Shown here: in pieces, positions 1 through 9,289 of the stretch
How positions within the stretch are numbered: position 1 is the stretch's first letter
Layout: the number at the start of each line of letters is the position of its first letter
From: Streptomyces nymphaeiformis
GTDB taxonomy: Bacteria > Actinomycetota > Actinomycetes > Streptomycetales > Streptomycetaceae
Length of the DNA: 64,000 nt
Direction of reading: 5' to 3'
Assembly: GCF_014203895.1 (NCBI RefSeq)
Contig: NZ_JACHJY010000017.1
Location: 54,975-118,974 of the forward strand
Translations under genes and position numbers: made by a program
Notes under the pieces: generated by a model
The model's database searches: none
Told to the model about the DNA's origin: nothing
Seen by the model: only the letters and a program-made list of their open reading frames with translations

Positions 1-687
1 CTGCTCCCCGGCGGCCACCTCGCCGAGAACCTCGCCACCCTCCAGGACACCGCCCACTTCGGCCGGGTCGTCCTCAACTCCCTCGGCATCGCCGGTGTCT
101 ACACGCTGCTCGCGGGCACGGTCTGCACCCTCGCCGGATACGGCTTCGCCACCTACCGCTTCCGCGGCCGCGAGACGCTCTTCGGGCTGCTCATGCTGGG
201 CCTCGTCGTGCCCACCCAGATCACCCTCGTCCCGCTCTTCCGCATGATGGCCGAGCTCCAGTGGCTCGGCACCTACCAGGCCGTCATCACCCCCAACCTC
301 GCCCTGCCCTTCGGCATCTTCCTCATGCGGCAGTCCATGGCGGCGCTCCCGAAGGAGCTGCTCGACTCCGGCCGCATGGACGGCTGCGGTGAGCTGCGGC
401 TCTTCCTGAGGGTCGCGCTGCCGCCGATGCGGCCCGCCCTCGCGGCCCTCGCGATCTTCCTCTTCCTCTACCAGTGGAACGACTTCGTGTGGCCGCTGAT
501 CGTGCTGCGCGACGAGCTCACCTTCACCATCCCCGTCGCCCTCGCCTCCCTCCAGGGGCTCGACGAGACCGACTACGGCGCGATCCTCGCCGGCACGTCG
601 GTCGCCGCCGTCCCCATGGCGGTCGTCTTCCTGCTCCTCCAGCGCCACTTCGTCTCCGGCCTCCTCGCGGGCGCCGTCAAGGAATGA
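1..687 (+). CDS. Sugar ABC transporter permease (MalG type), 5' end outside window
   Basis: This is the inner-membrane permease of a carbohydrate ABC importer, and the reading frame is open from base 1. About 228 residues are visible, with several hydrophobic segments. The EAA-type loop that contacts the ATPase is seen as LLDSGRMDGCGELRLFLRVA, followed by LPPMRPALAA. This arrangement is typical of MalG-type (BPD_transp_1) permeases, which are usually about 280 residues, so roughly 50 are missing. The stop codon overlaps the start of the next gene in an ATGA, so it is translationally coupled to the alpha-galactosidase. That context suggests an alpha-galactoside (raffinose or melibiose-like) substrate, which is inferred. 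Confidence 0.93.
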   Translation: MLPGGHLAENLATLQDTAHFGRVVLNSLGIAGVYTLLAGTVCTLAGYGFATYRFRGRETLFGLLMLGLVVPTQITLVPLFRMMAELQWLGTYQAVITPNLALPFGIFLMRQSMAALPKELLDSGRMDGCGELRLFLRVALPPMRPALAALAIFLFLYQWNDFVWPLIVLRDELTFTIPVALASLQGLDETDYGAILAGTSVAAVPMAVVFLLLQRHFVSGLLAGAVKE

Positions 688-2459
688 CCATGACTCTCCA
701 GGCCCGGGCCGACGAGCCCGTGACCACCGCGCACGAGACCCCGGTGCCCGCCGAACCCCTTCACGACGGGGTCTCGATCGCCCTCCTCTCCCCCGGCACC
801 ACCCCCTCCTGGACCCTGACCCCCCTGCCGGACGGACTGCGCGCCCTCGACGTCCACGCCCCCGGCGTCCCCGTCGAGATCCGCCTCTCGGTCCCCCTCG
901 GCGACGCAGCCGGCTACTGGCATCCGCAGGGCGGCTGGCGCCGCACCCTCGTCCCCGACTGGGCCGGGCGGGCCGCCACCTGCCTCGTCGACGGCCCCGC
1001 CGCCGGCTCCCTGTACGAGCACTCCGGCGCCACCCTCCTCACCTGGGCCGCCGCCGACCCCGTCACCGAGGCCACGATCCGCTTCGGCGTCTCCGAGGAG
1101 AACGACACCCACGTCGTCCACCTCCGGCTGCCCGCCGCCGACCGCCCCCACCGCCTGCTGCTCGCACCCCGCTCGGCCTCCGTCGCCGCCGCCCTGCGCC
1201 CCATCCGCGCCCACCTCGCCGCCGCCCACCCTCCGATGCACGTCCCGGACACGGCCCGCGTCCCCGTCTACTCCACCTGGTACGCCTTCAACCAGAACGT
1301 CACCGCTACCGCCGTCGAGACCCAGGCCGCCCTCGCAGCCGAGCTCGGCTGCGGGGCGCTGATCCTCGACGACGGGTGGCAGGCGTACGGCAACGGCCGC
1401 GGCTACGCGGGCGTCGGCGACTGGCGGCCCGATCCCGCCAAGTTCCCCGACCTCGCCGCGCACGTGGCCACCGTCCGCGCCCACGGCCTGCGCCACCTCC
1501 TCTGGGTGGCGCCCCTGCTCCTGGGCCCGGAGGCCGACTGCCACGACCGGTGGGCCGCCGCGGCCCCCCGCCCCGCCACCGTGCCCGGCGCCCACGTCCT
1601 CGATCCCCGCCGCCCCGAGGTGCGCCGGCACGTCGTCGACCTGTGCGTCTCCCTCGTCCGCGACTACGGACTCGACGGGCTGAAGCTCGACTTCCTCGAC
1701 GAGGCCGCCGTCTACGCGGGCGACGGCGGCGGCGACGTCGGCCACGCCATGACCCTGCTCCTCGACGGGCTGCGGCAGGAGCTCGATGCCGTCCGGCCCG
1801 GGATCCTGCTGGAGCTGCGCCAGCCGTACACGGGACCCGGCATGGCCCCGTACGGGAACATGCTGCGTTCCTTCGACTGTCCGGCGGACGCCACCGCCAA
1901 CCGGGTGAACACGCTCGACACCGCTCTCCTCGCGGTCGGCGGCGCCGTCCACTCCGACATGCTCATGTGGTCGCGCGGCGCCGGTACCGAGGCCGTGGCC
2001 AGGCAGTTGATCGGGGCCCTGCACTCCGTACCGCAGATCTCCGTACGCCTCGACGAGGTGCCCCGGGAGCACCGGGAGACCGTGCGGTTCTGGCTCGGGT
2101 GGTGGCGTCGGCATCGCGAGCTGATCCTCGACGGCGAGACCGAGCCGGGGCGGCCCGACGAGCTGTACCCGCTGGTGCACTCGGCCCGGGGCGAGGAGTG
2201 CCTGATCAGCGTGCACGGCGACCGGGTCGCGACCCTCGACACGGCCGCGTACCGCACCTTCCATCTGGTGAACGGTTCCTGCCGGGACCGGGTGATGGTC
2301 GAGGTCACCGGCGGCGGCGGACCGGTGAGGGCCCGGGTCCACGGCCCCGACGGCCGTATGATGAATGATCCGCTGACGCTCCTGCCCGACGGACCACGGC
2401 CCCTGGCCGTCCCGCGCGGCGGCCTGGTGTCGCTCACACTCACGGAAGGACCGCGATGA
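684..2459 (+). CDS. Alpha-galactosidase, GH36/melibiase family
   Basis: Predicted cytoplasmic glycoside hydrolase of 591 residues that would release galactose from imported alpha-galactosides. The ATG at 684 overlaps the permease stop (ATGA), which fixes the start; the open frame further upstream is only an antiphase extension into the permease. The barrel carries WYAFNQN near residue 199, LILDDGWQ around residues 225-232, and GLKLDFLDE with the likely nucleophile Asp336. A later SFDCPADATANRVNT segment is where the acid/base Asp is expected. There is no signal peptide, which fits a role after uptake. It also overlaps the following lacI-type gene by ATGA, so all three genes form one operon. 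Confidence 0.9.
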   Translation: MTMTLQARADEPVTTAHETPVPAEPLHDGVSIALLSPGTTPSWTLTPLPDGLRALDVHAPGVPVEIRLSVPLGDAAGYWHPQGGWRRTLVPDWAGRAATCLVDGPAAGSLYEHSGATLLTWAAADPVTEATIRFGVSEENDTHVVHLRLPAADRPHRLLLAPRSASVAAALRPIRAHLAAAHPPMHVPDTARVPVYSTWYAFNQNVTATAVETQAALAAELGCGALILDDGWQAYGNGRGYAGVGDWRPDPAKFPDLAAHVATVRAHGLRHLLWVAPLLLGPEADCHDRWAAAAPRPATVPGAHVLDPRRPEVRRHVVDLCVSLVRDYGLDGLKLDFLDEAAVYAGDGGGDVGHAMTLLLDGLRQELDAVRPGILLELRQPYTGPGMAPYGNMLRSFDCPADATANRVNTLDTALLAVGGAVHSDMLMWSRGAGTEAVARQLIGALHSVPQISVRLDEVPREHRETVRFWLGWWRRHRELILDGETEPGRPDELYPLVHSARGEECLISVHGDRVATLDTAAYRTFHLVNGSCRDRVMVEVTGGGGPVRARVHGPDGRMMNDPLTLLPDGPRPLAVPRGGLVSLTLTEGPR

Positions 2460-3454
2460 AGGTCGGCATCACCGACGTCGCAGCCCGCGCACAGGTCAGT
2501 GAGGCCACCGTCAGCCGGGTGATCAACCGGCGCCAGGGGGTGTCCCGCAAGACACGCGAGGCGGTCGAGCGGGCCATGGCCGAACTCGGTTACGAGCGCC
2601 CCACCCAGGGCCAGCTGGTGGCGGTCGTCACCGAATTCGTCTCGAACCCGTTCTTCGCCGACGTCGCCGAGCGGATCGAGTCCGCGCTCGCCCCCCACGG
2701 CCTCAAGACCGTCCTGTGCCCCGTCTTCCCCGGCGGCGTCCAGGAACTGGACTTCCTCACCGCGCTCATCGACAAGGGCGTGGCCGCCGTGGTCTTCCTC
2801 TCCGCCTCCAACACGGTCGAGGGCGCCGACACCGAGAGCTACGAGCTGCTGCGCCAGCGTCGCGTCCCCTATGTCGGCATCAACGGCGAGTTCGCCGACG
2901 GCGTGCCCGTTCCCGTCTACTCCACCGACGACGCCCTCGCCGCCGAGTTGGCCGTCGACCACCTCCACCGGCTCGGCCACCGCCGCATCGGCATGGCCTC
3001 CGGCCCCGCCGGGAACCGGCCCGCCGACCGACGGGTGCGCGGTTTCGTCGAGGCGATGGCCCGGCGTGGCGCCGAGGACGCCGAACGGTGGGTCGTCCGA
3101 CAGTCCTACACCGTGGAAGGCGGGCAGGCCGCCGCCGCGGCCCTCGTGGCGCAGGGCGCCACCGCCATCGTCGCCGCCAGCGACTACATGGCCCTCGGCG
3201 CCATCCGGGGCATCCGGCGGCAGGGGCTCTCCGTGCCCGCGGACGTCTCGGTGGTCGGTTACGACGGCTCGACCGTCACCGAGTTCACCGACCCCGCGCT
3301 CACCACCGTCCGCCAGCCGGCCGACCGGCTCGCCCTGGAGGTGGGCCGCAGCGTCCTCGCCCTGGTCAGCAACCGCGAGGTGCCGACCGGCGAACTCCTC
3401 TTCGACCCGGAGCTGGTGATCCGAGCCTCCACGGGACCGGTGCCGGGCACCTAG
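2456..3454 (+). CDS. LacI family transcriptional regulator
   Basis: Repressor-type protein of 332 residues. The N-terminal helix-turn-helix reads ITDVAARAQVSEATVSRVIN, followed by a hinge helix region. The rest is a periplasmic-binding-protein-like sensor domain, ending in a typical ADVSVVGYDGS plus LTTVRQP signature. It is coupled by ATGA to the alpha-galactosidase gene. It most likely controls this transport and hydrolysis operon in response to a galactoside; the specific effector is inferred only from gene order. Confidence 0.93.
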   Translation: MKVGITDVAARAQVSEATVSRVINRRQGVSRKTREAVERAMAELGYERPTQGQLVAVVTEFVSNPFFADVAERIESALAPHGLKTVLCPVFPGGVQELDFLTALIDKGVAAVVFLSASNTVEGADTESYELLRQRRVPYVGINGEFADGVPVPVYSTDDALAAELAVDHLHRLGHRRIGMASGPAGNRPADRRVRGFVEAMARRGAEDAERWVVRQSYTVEGGQAAAAALVAQGATAIVAASDYMALGAIRGIRRQGLSVPADVSVVGYDGSTVTEFTDPALTTVRQPADRLALEVGRSVLALVSNREVPTGELLFDPELVIRASTGPVPGT

Positions 3455-3612
3455 CCGGGCGCTGGGGCCGCCACTCGCGTGCCTGACGAGGCGTGAGACG
3501 TGAGGAGTCCGCCGAGGACGCCTGACCGGGATCGCCCGCCCGGTGGCAGACCGAGTCCATTCGCCGCCGTACGCGCCGCCCTTTTCGCTGGTCGGCGTGG
3601 GTGCCGCTGCTG

Positions 3613-3675
3613 TACCGCCAGGAGACCAAGAACATCCTCCAGGGGTGCAGTCCCAAGAAGCTCGGCTTCTTCTGA
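3613..3675 (+). pseudogene. Aldehyde dehydrogenase C-terminal relic (copy 1)
   Basis: A frame ending in TKNILQG then CSPKKLGFF and a stop resembles the last 20 residues of NAD-dependent aldehyde dehydrogenases (TKNLLVSYSPKxLGFF). Nothing upstream in this frame belongs to the enzyme. The same tail recurs at 13204-13270 and 14879-15012. It is too short to be functional. Confidence 0.6.
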
Positions 3676-3755
3676 CCCTCTTCGCGGGGTGATGCCGGAG
3701 CCCTGGATCCACCGTCCGAGGTGCCGGAAGCCCCGAGCAGAACGCTGACGGTCAC

Positions 3756-3798
3756 CGTCATGTCGGTGGGTCCGACGACCGGGCCCACCGACATGACG
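3756..3798. terminator. Perfect 15-bp inverted repeat, terminator-like
   Basis: The arms CGTCATGTCGGTGGG (3756-3770) and CCCACCGACATGACG (3784-3798) pair perfectly around a 13-nt loop. It lies between the convergent ends of the lacI-type gene and the protease gene. There is no U-tract, which is common for Streptomyces terminators. A palindromic protein site is an alternative. Confidence 0.55.
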
Positions 3799-3869
3799 TG
3801 GAACGGCAGCAGGTACCAGCGGTCGGTCGCAGGCCTGCTCCGCTGTGCCCGTGCCACGCGCACGAGCAT

Positions 3870-3900
3870 CGACCGGACCCGGGAGTTCCGGGCCGGGTCG
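3870..3900 (-). terminator. GC-rich hairpin after the protease gene
   Basis: An imperfect 13-bp stem (CGACCGGACCCGG against CCGGGCCGGGTCG, two mismatches) with a 5-nt loop lies about 40 bases beyond the protease stop codon on the minus strand. Position and stability suggest transcription termination. Confidence 0.5.
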
Positions 3901-3937
3901 ACGCTCGCGCCGGTCATACGGTCACACGCGTCGTGGG

Positions 3938-6900
3938 TCAGCGGCGCAGCTTCAGGCGGTGTACCCCGCCGTCGACCGCGCCGACGTAGAGCGTGCGGCC
4001 GTCGGGGGCGGCGGCCAGCTTGGTGGTGTCGGTGTTCTGCAGACCGCTCGAGATGTTCTCCCAGGTGAGGCCGTTGTCGGTGCTGCGCAGTACGCCCCGG
4101 CCGCCCTGGACGAGTCCGGACGCGGTCGAGCGGGCGGTGGCCGCGTAAAGCGCTCCGTTCACCCGCAGCAGGTCCGAGACGTGGACCGCGAGCGGGCCGG
4201 TGTCGGCGGTGCGGAAAGTCCTGCCGTCATCGGTGCTGACCCGGACGGACGATCCGCCGACGACCAGGCGTCGGCCGTCCATCACGATCGCGGAGACGGG
4301 GCCCTCGGCGACCTTGGTCTTGGTGACGCCGCCGTCGTCCGAACGGTAGAGGCCCGAGGCGTTGCCGAGCCAGAGGCGCCGCGGGTCGCGCGGGTCACCC
4401 GCCATGGCGTCGAAGGACCTTTCGTGGAAGAGGTTCTTCCATGTCCTGCCTCCGTCGGAAGTCGAGAACAGCCCGTGGCCGAAGATGCTCCTGAAGCTGA
4501 TCGCCACCCGCTCCGGGTCGGCCGGATGCACCAGGATCGAGGTCGGGATCTCCGACGACGTGCCCTTCACCTGCCAGGTCCGGCCGGCGTCACCACTGCG
4601 GGAGACCTCGAACAGGCCGGTCGCGGTGCGCCGAACCTGCCACACCACCTTGGTGTCCTTCGGCGAGACGGCGATGTGCGAGGTGAGACGACCGGTCATG
4701 CCCTCCGCTCCGCTCTGACCCCACTCGGGGCCGGAGACGGGGATCGTGGTGCGGTAGGTGCCGCTCACCGTTCCGGCGAGCAGCTGGTCGCCGCCGGCCG
4801 CGAGGGCGAAGGCGGTCAGGCCCTGAACGCCGATCCTCCGGTATCCGGTGCCGTCGGCCGAGCCGCGGTACAGGCCGTCCTGTTCGCTGGACACGGTCAC
4901 CGAGCCGTCGGCCCAGCGGTCGTAGTCCATCGCGATGGCGGCCTTCGAGGGGGCGGGCACGGGCTTCCAGGTCTTGCCGTGGTCGTGGCTCACCTGTCCG
5001 GCACCGAAGAGCGCGCGCAGGTACAGGTCGCCGCCGGAGGCGGACAGTCCGTTGCCGCCCTCCGCCAGGGGCAGCAGGGTGGACCAGGTGCGGCCCTTGT
5101 CGTAGGAGCCGCGGACGCCCGTACCGGGGACGTAGGCCGCCACCACGGTGGAGTCGGCTGCCAGGCCGCGGACGGTGTTCACGGGCTCGTCGAGGACGAG
5201 GTGCGCCCTACCCGGGTCGCCCTTGCCGACGCCGTCGATCCGCCAGACGCTGTCGAAGGTCGCCAGGTACAGGGCGTCGCCGACGAGGGTCGCGTCGCGG
5301 ACGTCGCCGGTCACGCCGGTGGGGTACGCCGCCCAGCTGTCGCCCGCGTCCGTGCTGACCAGCATCGTGCCGTCGATGATCGCGGCGAGGGTACGGGTCT
5401 GCTCGTCCGCGACGAACTCGTCGATGTGCGCGTCGGGCACGTCGAGCTTGCGCCAGGTGCGGCCGTTGTCGTCGGTACGCAGGATCGTGCCGCGGCGGGT
5501 GGGGTCGGCGGCCGTGTTCACGGCGTACCACCAGCGATCGGGGCGGCGGGCGTCGACCACGACCGCTCCGGTGCCGTTGCCGTCGGCGACCGGCAGCCTG
5601 CCCACCTGGCGCCAGTGGGCGCCGCCGTCGGTGGTCAGCCAGGGGGCGGCCTTCCGGAACTGGGTCACGACGGCCTGCCGGGGCCGGGCGGGCGAGAGCG
5701 CGACGTGACCGGCCTCGCTGTTCGGGCCGATGGGCTCCCAGCGATCGCCGCGGCCGGCGGCGGGGGTGACCTCGAAGGCGCCGGTTCCGGTGATCCGCCG
5801 GCCGTCGGTGGTCGTGGCCCGCGCGGCCAACCGGTAGGCGCCGGCCGCCTTCCCGGTCACGTCGGCCTGGTAGTAGCCGGCGCCGTTCATGGTGGTGGGC
5901 AGCGTGAAGGCCTTGCCGTGCGGCGGCGTGACCCTGATCTCCGGCGGCGCGTTCAGGGCGGCCGGGGCGGCGACGTGCACGGTGGAGCGGCCGTCGCTCG
6001 GGTCGGGGGACGCCTGGACGACCAGGTGCCGGACGACGAGCAGGTAGGGCACCCGGAGGGCCGGGCCTCGCGCGGGGGTGGCCGTGATCCGGCCGCTGAT
6101 CTCCGTGTCGGTGGCCGGGCGGTCTGCGCGCAGGGTGACGTCTACGGTTGCCGACCCCCCGGCGGGGACGGTCACCCGGGGCGGGGACACGGTGGTGGGC
6201 CCGGTACTGCTGAGGGTGACGGTCAGCGGCTTTCCGCCGGGGTTGGACAGGCGCACCTTCGCGGTGCCGCCGACGGTCCGGTCCGCCAGGTCGGCGAGGC
6301 CGAACGACACGCTCGTCGGAAGGGCGGTGAGGGTGGCCGACGCCGCGGCGGCCACGTCGAGCCGTCCGTTGCCCTGCACGGTGGGGCCGGCGCCGGCGAG
6401 CTCCTTCGCGGTGCCGACCAGCGCGGACCTGATCCCGTCGGGGTCCTGGTCGGGACGGAGTTGGCGCAGCAGGGCGGCGGCTCCGGCGACGTGCGGGCTC
6501 GCCATCGAGGTGCCCGACATGCGGTAGACACCGGGTTCGTACATCGAGGTGGGAACCGCGGAGCGGATCTCCACGCCGGGTGCGACCAGGTCGGGTTTGA
6601 GTCCGAAGCCGGTGCCGGGTCCGCGCGACGAGAAGGAGGCGATCTCGTCGGTGGAGTCGGTGCCGCGCAGGGTGACGGACACCTTTCCGGCGGCCAGTTC
6701 ACGGCTCAGCTGGGCGTACTGGGTCGTGTCGATGCCCATGACGACCAGGCGGTCCATGCGCAACGAGTCGCCGGAGGCGGCGGTGCGGGTGAGGTCGGGG
6801 CGGGCGGGGGTCTCCCGGGCCCCGACGGTTCCCCGGGTGGCGGTGAGCACGGGTCCGTCCTGGACCGCGAGGCCGCCGAGCACGGCGAGCGCGCCGCGTT

Positions 6901-8161
6901 CCTCGGCTTCGCGTGCCCAGTCGATGTCGCTCTGGCTCAGGACGTCCGTACTGGGGGCGACGAGCATGTCGGCCCGCAGGATCTTGCCCCGTACGTCACC
7001 GACCCGCTTCCAGTCCTCGGCGGTGCCCGCGCCGACGTCCACGAGCGGCGCGGTGACCGGCTTCGGGGGCGGATTCGCGGACAGGACGCCTCGGTACGTC
7101 TGGATCAGTTCGGGCTCCTTGCCCGCCAGGTACGCGCTGGGGACCCGCAGCCCGCTGGTGGAGGCGCCGACCGCGATGACGCCGTCGGCCGCAGCCGGTG
7201 TGCTGACGGTGCCGCTGCCGGGTCCTTCGTTGCCCGCCGCCGCGACGACGACCACTCCGGCCCGCACGGCGGCGGTCGCCGCGCGGCCCAGCGGGTCGGT
7301 GCCGTCACCGGGGCCGCCGAGGCTCATGTTGATGACGTCGGCCGGGTGGGGGTTGCTCGGATCGGCCGCGGCCTCGATGCCGGCGATGATGTCGGAGGTG
7401 TAGCCGCTGCCGTCGGCACCGGTGACCTTGTAGGCGAGCAGGCGGGCGTCGGGCGCCATGCCGGTGACGCCTCCTTCCTTGGCCGCCCTGCCCGCGATGA
7501 TGCCCGCGACGTGGGTGCCATGGCCGTTGTCGTCCATCGGATCGTCGTCGCCATTGGCGAAGTCGAAGCCGCCGACGACCTTGTGCCCCTCGCCGAAGCC
7601 GCCGCCCAGGTCGGGGTGGCCGTAGTCCACGCCGCTGTCCAGGACCGCCACGACGGTGCCCTTGCCGGTGGCCTTCACCCCGGCCGGGTCCTCGCGCTTC
7701 CAGACCTCGGGCGCGCCGGTCAGCGGGACGCTGACGTCCGTGCGCACCTGTATCCGGGTGTCGGGACGGACGGCGACGACGCCCGGCAGCGCGGCCAGCC
7801 GCGCCCTCTCGGAGGCGGGAACCGTCATCGCCACGGCGTTGACGAGCAGACCGAGTCGGCGGGGTGCGGCCGGGTGCAGCCCGGCTTGCCGTACCGTCCC
7901 GACGAAGGCGTCCTGCCGTGCCGCCAGGGCCCGTCGGGCGTCACCGACGGCGGAGGTGGTGCCGGCGGTCAGAGAGGTGAGCGAGCCGCCGGGGGCGGCA
8001 GCCACGGCGGCGTCTCCGGACAGCTCGACGATGACCCGCTGGGTCGGGTCGGGTGGCGTCGCGGTCGCGGTGCCGGGTGTCGCGGTGAGCGTCCCGGCCA
8101 GCGCGACGGTGGTGACCGTCGCGGCCACCAGACGTCGGCTTCTACGTGGGTTCTTGGCCAT
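3938..8161 (-). CDS. Secreted S8 (subtilisin-like) protease with C-terminal Asp-box propeller
   Basis: A very large exported serine protease of 1407 residues. The chosen start (MAKNPRRSRR) gives a classical signal peptide with an ALAGTLTATPGTATA region; the longer upstream frame has no such logic. Triad residues are visible: Asp175 in VLDSGVDYGHPDLG, His214 in NGHGTHVAGIIAG, and Ser552 in GTSMASPHVAGAAAL. A PA-like insert precedes the Ser motif. The catalytic domain is followed by Ig-like segments and then about ten BNR/Asp-box repeats of the S-x-D-x-G-x-T-W type (such as STDGGAHW, TDDNGRTW, TSDGGRTW), suggesting a beta-propeller. It is divergent from an HTH regulator and probably acts outside the cell or at the surface. 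Confidence 0.93.
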   Translation of the reverse strand: MAKNPRRSRRLVAATVTTVALAGTLTATPGTATATPPDPTQRVIVELSGDAAVAAAPGGSLTSLTAGTTSAVGDARRALAARQDAFVGTVRQAGLHPAAPRRLGLLVNAVAMTVPASERARLAALPGVVAVRPDTRIQVRTDVSVPLTGAPEVWKREDPAGVKATGKGTVVAVLDSGVDYGHPDLGGGFGEGHKVVGGFDFANGDDDPMDDNGHGTHVAGIIAGRAAKEGGVTGMAPDARLLAYKVTGADGSGYTSDIIAGIEAAADPSNPHPADVINMSLGGPGDGTDPLGRAATAAVRAGVVVVAAAGNEGPGSGTVSTPAAADGVIAVGASTSGLRVPSAYLAGKEPELIQTYRGVLSANPPPKPVTAPLVDVGAGTAEDWKRVGDVRGKILRADMLVAPSTDVLSQSDIDWAREAEERGALAVLGGLAVQDGPVLTATRGTVGARETPARPDLTRTAASGDSLRMDRLVVMGIDTTQYAQLSRELAAGKVSVTLRGTDSTDEIASFSSRGPGTGFGLKPDLVAPGVEIRSAVPTSMYEPGVYRMSGTSMASPHVAGAAALLRQLRPDQDPDGIRSALVGTAKELAGAGPTVQGNGRLDVAAAASATLTALPTSVSFGLADLADRTVGGTAKVRLSNPGGKPLTVTLSSTGPTTVSPPRVTVPAGGSATVDVTLRADRPATDTEISGRITATPARGPALRVPYLLVVRHLVVQASPDPSDGRSTVHVAAPAALNAPPEIRVTPPHGKAFTLPTTMNGAGYYQADVTGKAAGAYRLAARATTTDGRRITGTGAFEVTPAAGRGDRWEPIGPNSEAGHVALSPARPRQAVVTQFRKAAPWLTTDGGAHWRQVGRLPVADGNGTGAVVVDARRPDRWWYAVNTAADPTRRGTILRTDDNGRTWRKLDVPDAHIDEFVADEQTRTLAAIIDGTMLVSTDAGDSWAAYPTGVTGDVRDATLVGDALYLATFDSVWRIDGVGKGDPGRAHLVLDEPVNTVRGLAADSTVVAAYVPGTGVRGSYDKGRTWSTLLPLAEGGNGLSASGGDLYLRALFGAGQVSHDHGKTWKPVPAPSKAAIAMDYDRWADGSVTVSSEQDGLYRGSADGTGYRRIGVQGLTAFALAAGGDQLLAGTVSGTYRTTIPVSGPEWGQSGAEGMTGRLTSHIAVSPKDTKVVWQVRRTATGLFEVSRSGDAGRTWQVKGTSSEIPTSILVHPADPERVAISFRSIFGHGLFSTSDGGRTWKNLFHERSFDAMAGDPRDPRRLWLGNASGLYRSDDGGVTKTKVAEGPVSAIVMDGRRLVVGGSSVRVSTDDGRTFRTADTGPLAVHVSDLLRVNGALYAATARSTASGLVQGGRGVLRSTDNGLTWENISSGLQNTDTTKLAAAPDGRTLYVGAVDGGVHRLKLRR

Positions 8162-8222
8162 GGGGAGAAGTCCTAGCGCCGAAGTCACGCTCCGTACAAC
8201 GGATCTTGATGGCCCATTGCTG

Positions 8223-8237
8223 CACCTGGCACAGGTG
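8223..8237. promoter_or_regulatory. Palindromic operator candidate between protease and regulator
   Basis: CACCTG-GCA-CAGGTG is a perfect palindrome with a 3-bp spacer, located in the 91-bp divergent intergenic region, 15 bases before the regulator start. It is a natural site for autoregulation and control of the protease by the adjacent HTH protein. Binding is inferred. Confidence 0.45.
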
Positions 8238-8252
8238 GGCCAGGATCCGCAC

Positions 8253-9206
8253 ATGACGAACGAGCTCACCGCGGCAGGCATCGATCCGTTCGACGAGAGC
8301 GTCTACCGAGCCGTGTTGACCCGGCGTACGGCGGCCCCGGCCGAGCTCGCCGCCGACCTCGGCTGTTCCCCCCTCCGCGCCGCCAGGGCCCTGGACCGGC
8401 TGCACGACCACGGCCTGGTCGGGCGGCTCGCCGGGGCCCGCCGCCGGTACGCGGCGATCGAGCCAGGAGCCGCGGTCGAGTCCCTGATACGAAACAGGAC
8501 AGCGGAGTTGGACCGGGTCCGTTCGGCGGCGGACGAGCTGTCCCGCCTCTTCGCGGCGGCCCAGGCCGGCACCGCAGGAGAGGAGGAAGTAGAGATCACC
8601 ACCGGTCGCGAGGCGCTCGGCCGCTGGTTCGTCCGCCTCCAGCAGGAGGCGCGCGAGGACGTCATGACACTGGACCGGCCACCGTACGCGCTGACCACCT
8701 CCAACCCGGTGGAGAGCACGGCGTTGGGGCGCGGCGTGCGCTACCGCGCGGTCTACGCCCCCGAGGCGCTGGAGTGGCCGGGGGTGCTCGAGGACATCCG
8801 GGGACTCGTACGCCGCGGCGAGCAGGCCCGGGTGATGCCGGGGCTGCGGATCAAACTGGCCATCGCGGACCGCCGGTTGGCGCTGATGCCGCTCTCCCTG
8901 GACCTCGACGGCGTGCGCGCGGCGGTCATCCGGCCGTCCACCCTGCTGGACGCCCTCACCGACTACTGGGAACTGTGCTGGAAACAGGCGCTGCCGCTCG
9001 ACGCCCCCGCCGAGGACCCGCTCGACGAGGAGGATCGCCTGGTACTCACCCTGCTGGTCAGCGGTCTCAAGGACGAGGCCATAGCCCGCCAGCTCGGCTG
9101 GTCGGTCCGCACCATGCGTCGGCGCATGAGTCGCCTCCACGAACTTCTGGGCGCGGTGAACCGCTTCCAGGCCGGTGTCGTCGCGGCCCGCCGCGGCTGG
9201 ATCTGA
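8253..9206 (+). CDS. HTH transcriptional regulator (TrmB/LuxR-like)
   Basis: Regulator of 317 residues; the ATG at 8253 is the first plausible start in the divergent intergenic region. The N-terminal part resembles a winged helix (LAADLGCSPLRAARALDRLHDHGLV), the middle resembles a TrmB-type sensor with VMTLDRPPY, and the C-terminus has a LuxR-type helix-turn-helix (LLVSGLKDEAIARQLGWSVRTM). This architecture often sits next to secreted protease genes in Streptomyces. It probably controls the divergent S8 protease, which is inferred from position. Confidence 0.82.
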   Translation: MTNELTAAGIDPFDESVYRAVLTRRTAAPAELAADLGCSPLRAARALDRLHDHGLVGRLAGARRRYAAIEPGAAVESLIRNRTAELDRVRSAADELSRLFAAAQAGTAGEEEVEITTGREALGRWFVRLQQEAREDVMTLDRPPYALTTSNPVESTALGRGVRYRAVYAPEALEWPGVLEDIRGLVRRGEQARVMPGLRIKLAIADRRLALMPLSLDLDGVRAAVIRPSTLLDALTDYWELCWKQALPLDAPAEDPLDEEDRLVLTLLVSGLKDEAIARQLGWSVRTMRRRMSRLHELLGAVNRFQAGVVAARRGWI

Positions 9207-9289
9207 CCTGCCGCCGGGCCAGGGCCTCCTGGCGGTGGCCCCGCCCACGGCCAGGAGCGCTTGGGAGGCACCCGGACCGTCCCCGGACC

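Noticed and set aside
573..2342. Long minus-strand frame opposite the alpha-galactosidase
   Set aside because: Antisense artefact of high GC3 coding; composition is Gly/Val/Arg-rich and no domain is visible.
3845..8176. A 1443-codon open frame on the plus strand opposite the S8 protease
   Set aside because: It is an antisense shadow of the GC-rich protease gene, with Gly/Val/Arg-rich low-complexity sequence and no motifs, while the minus strand has a full signal peptide, triad and repeats.
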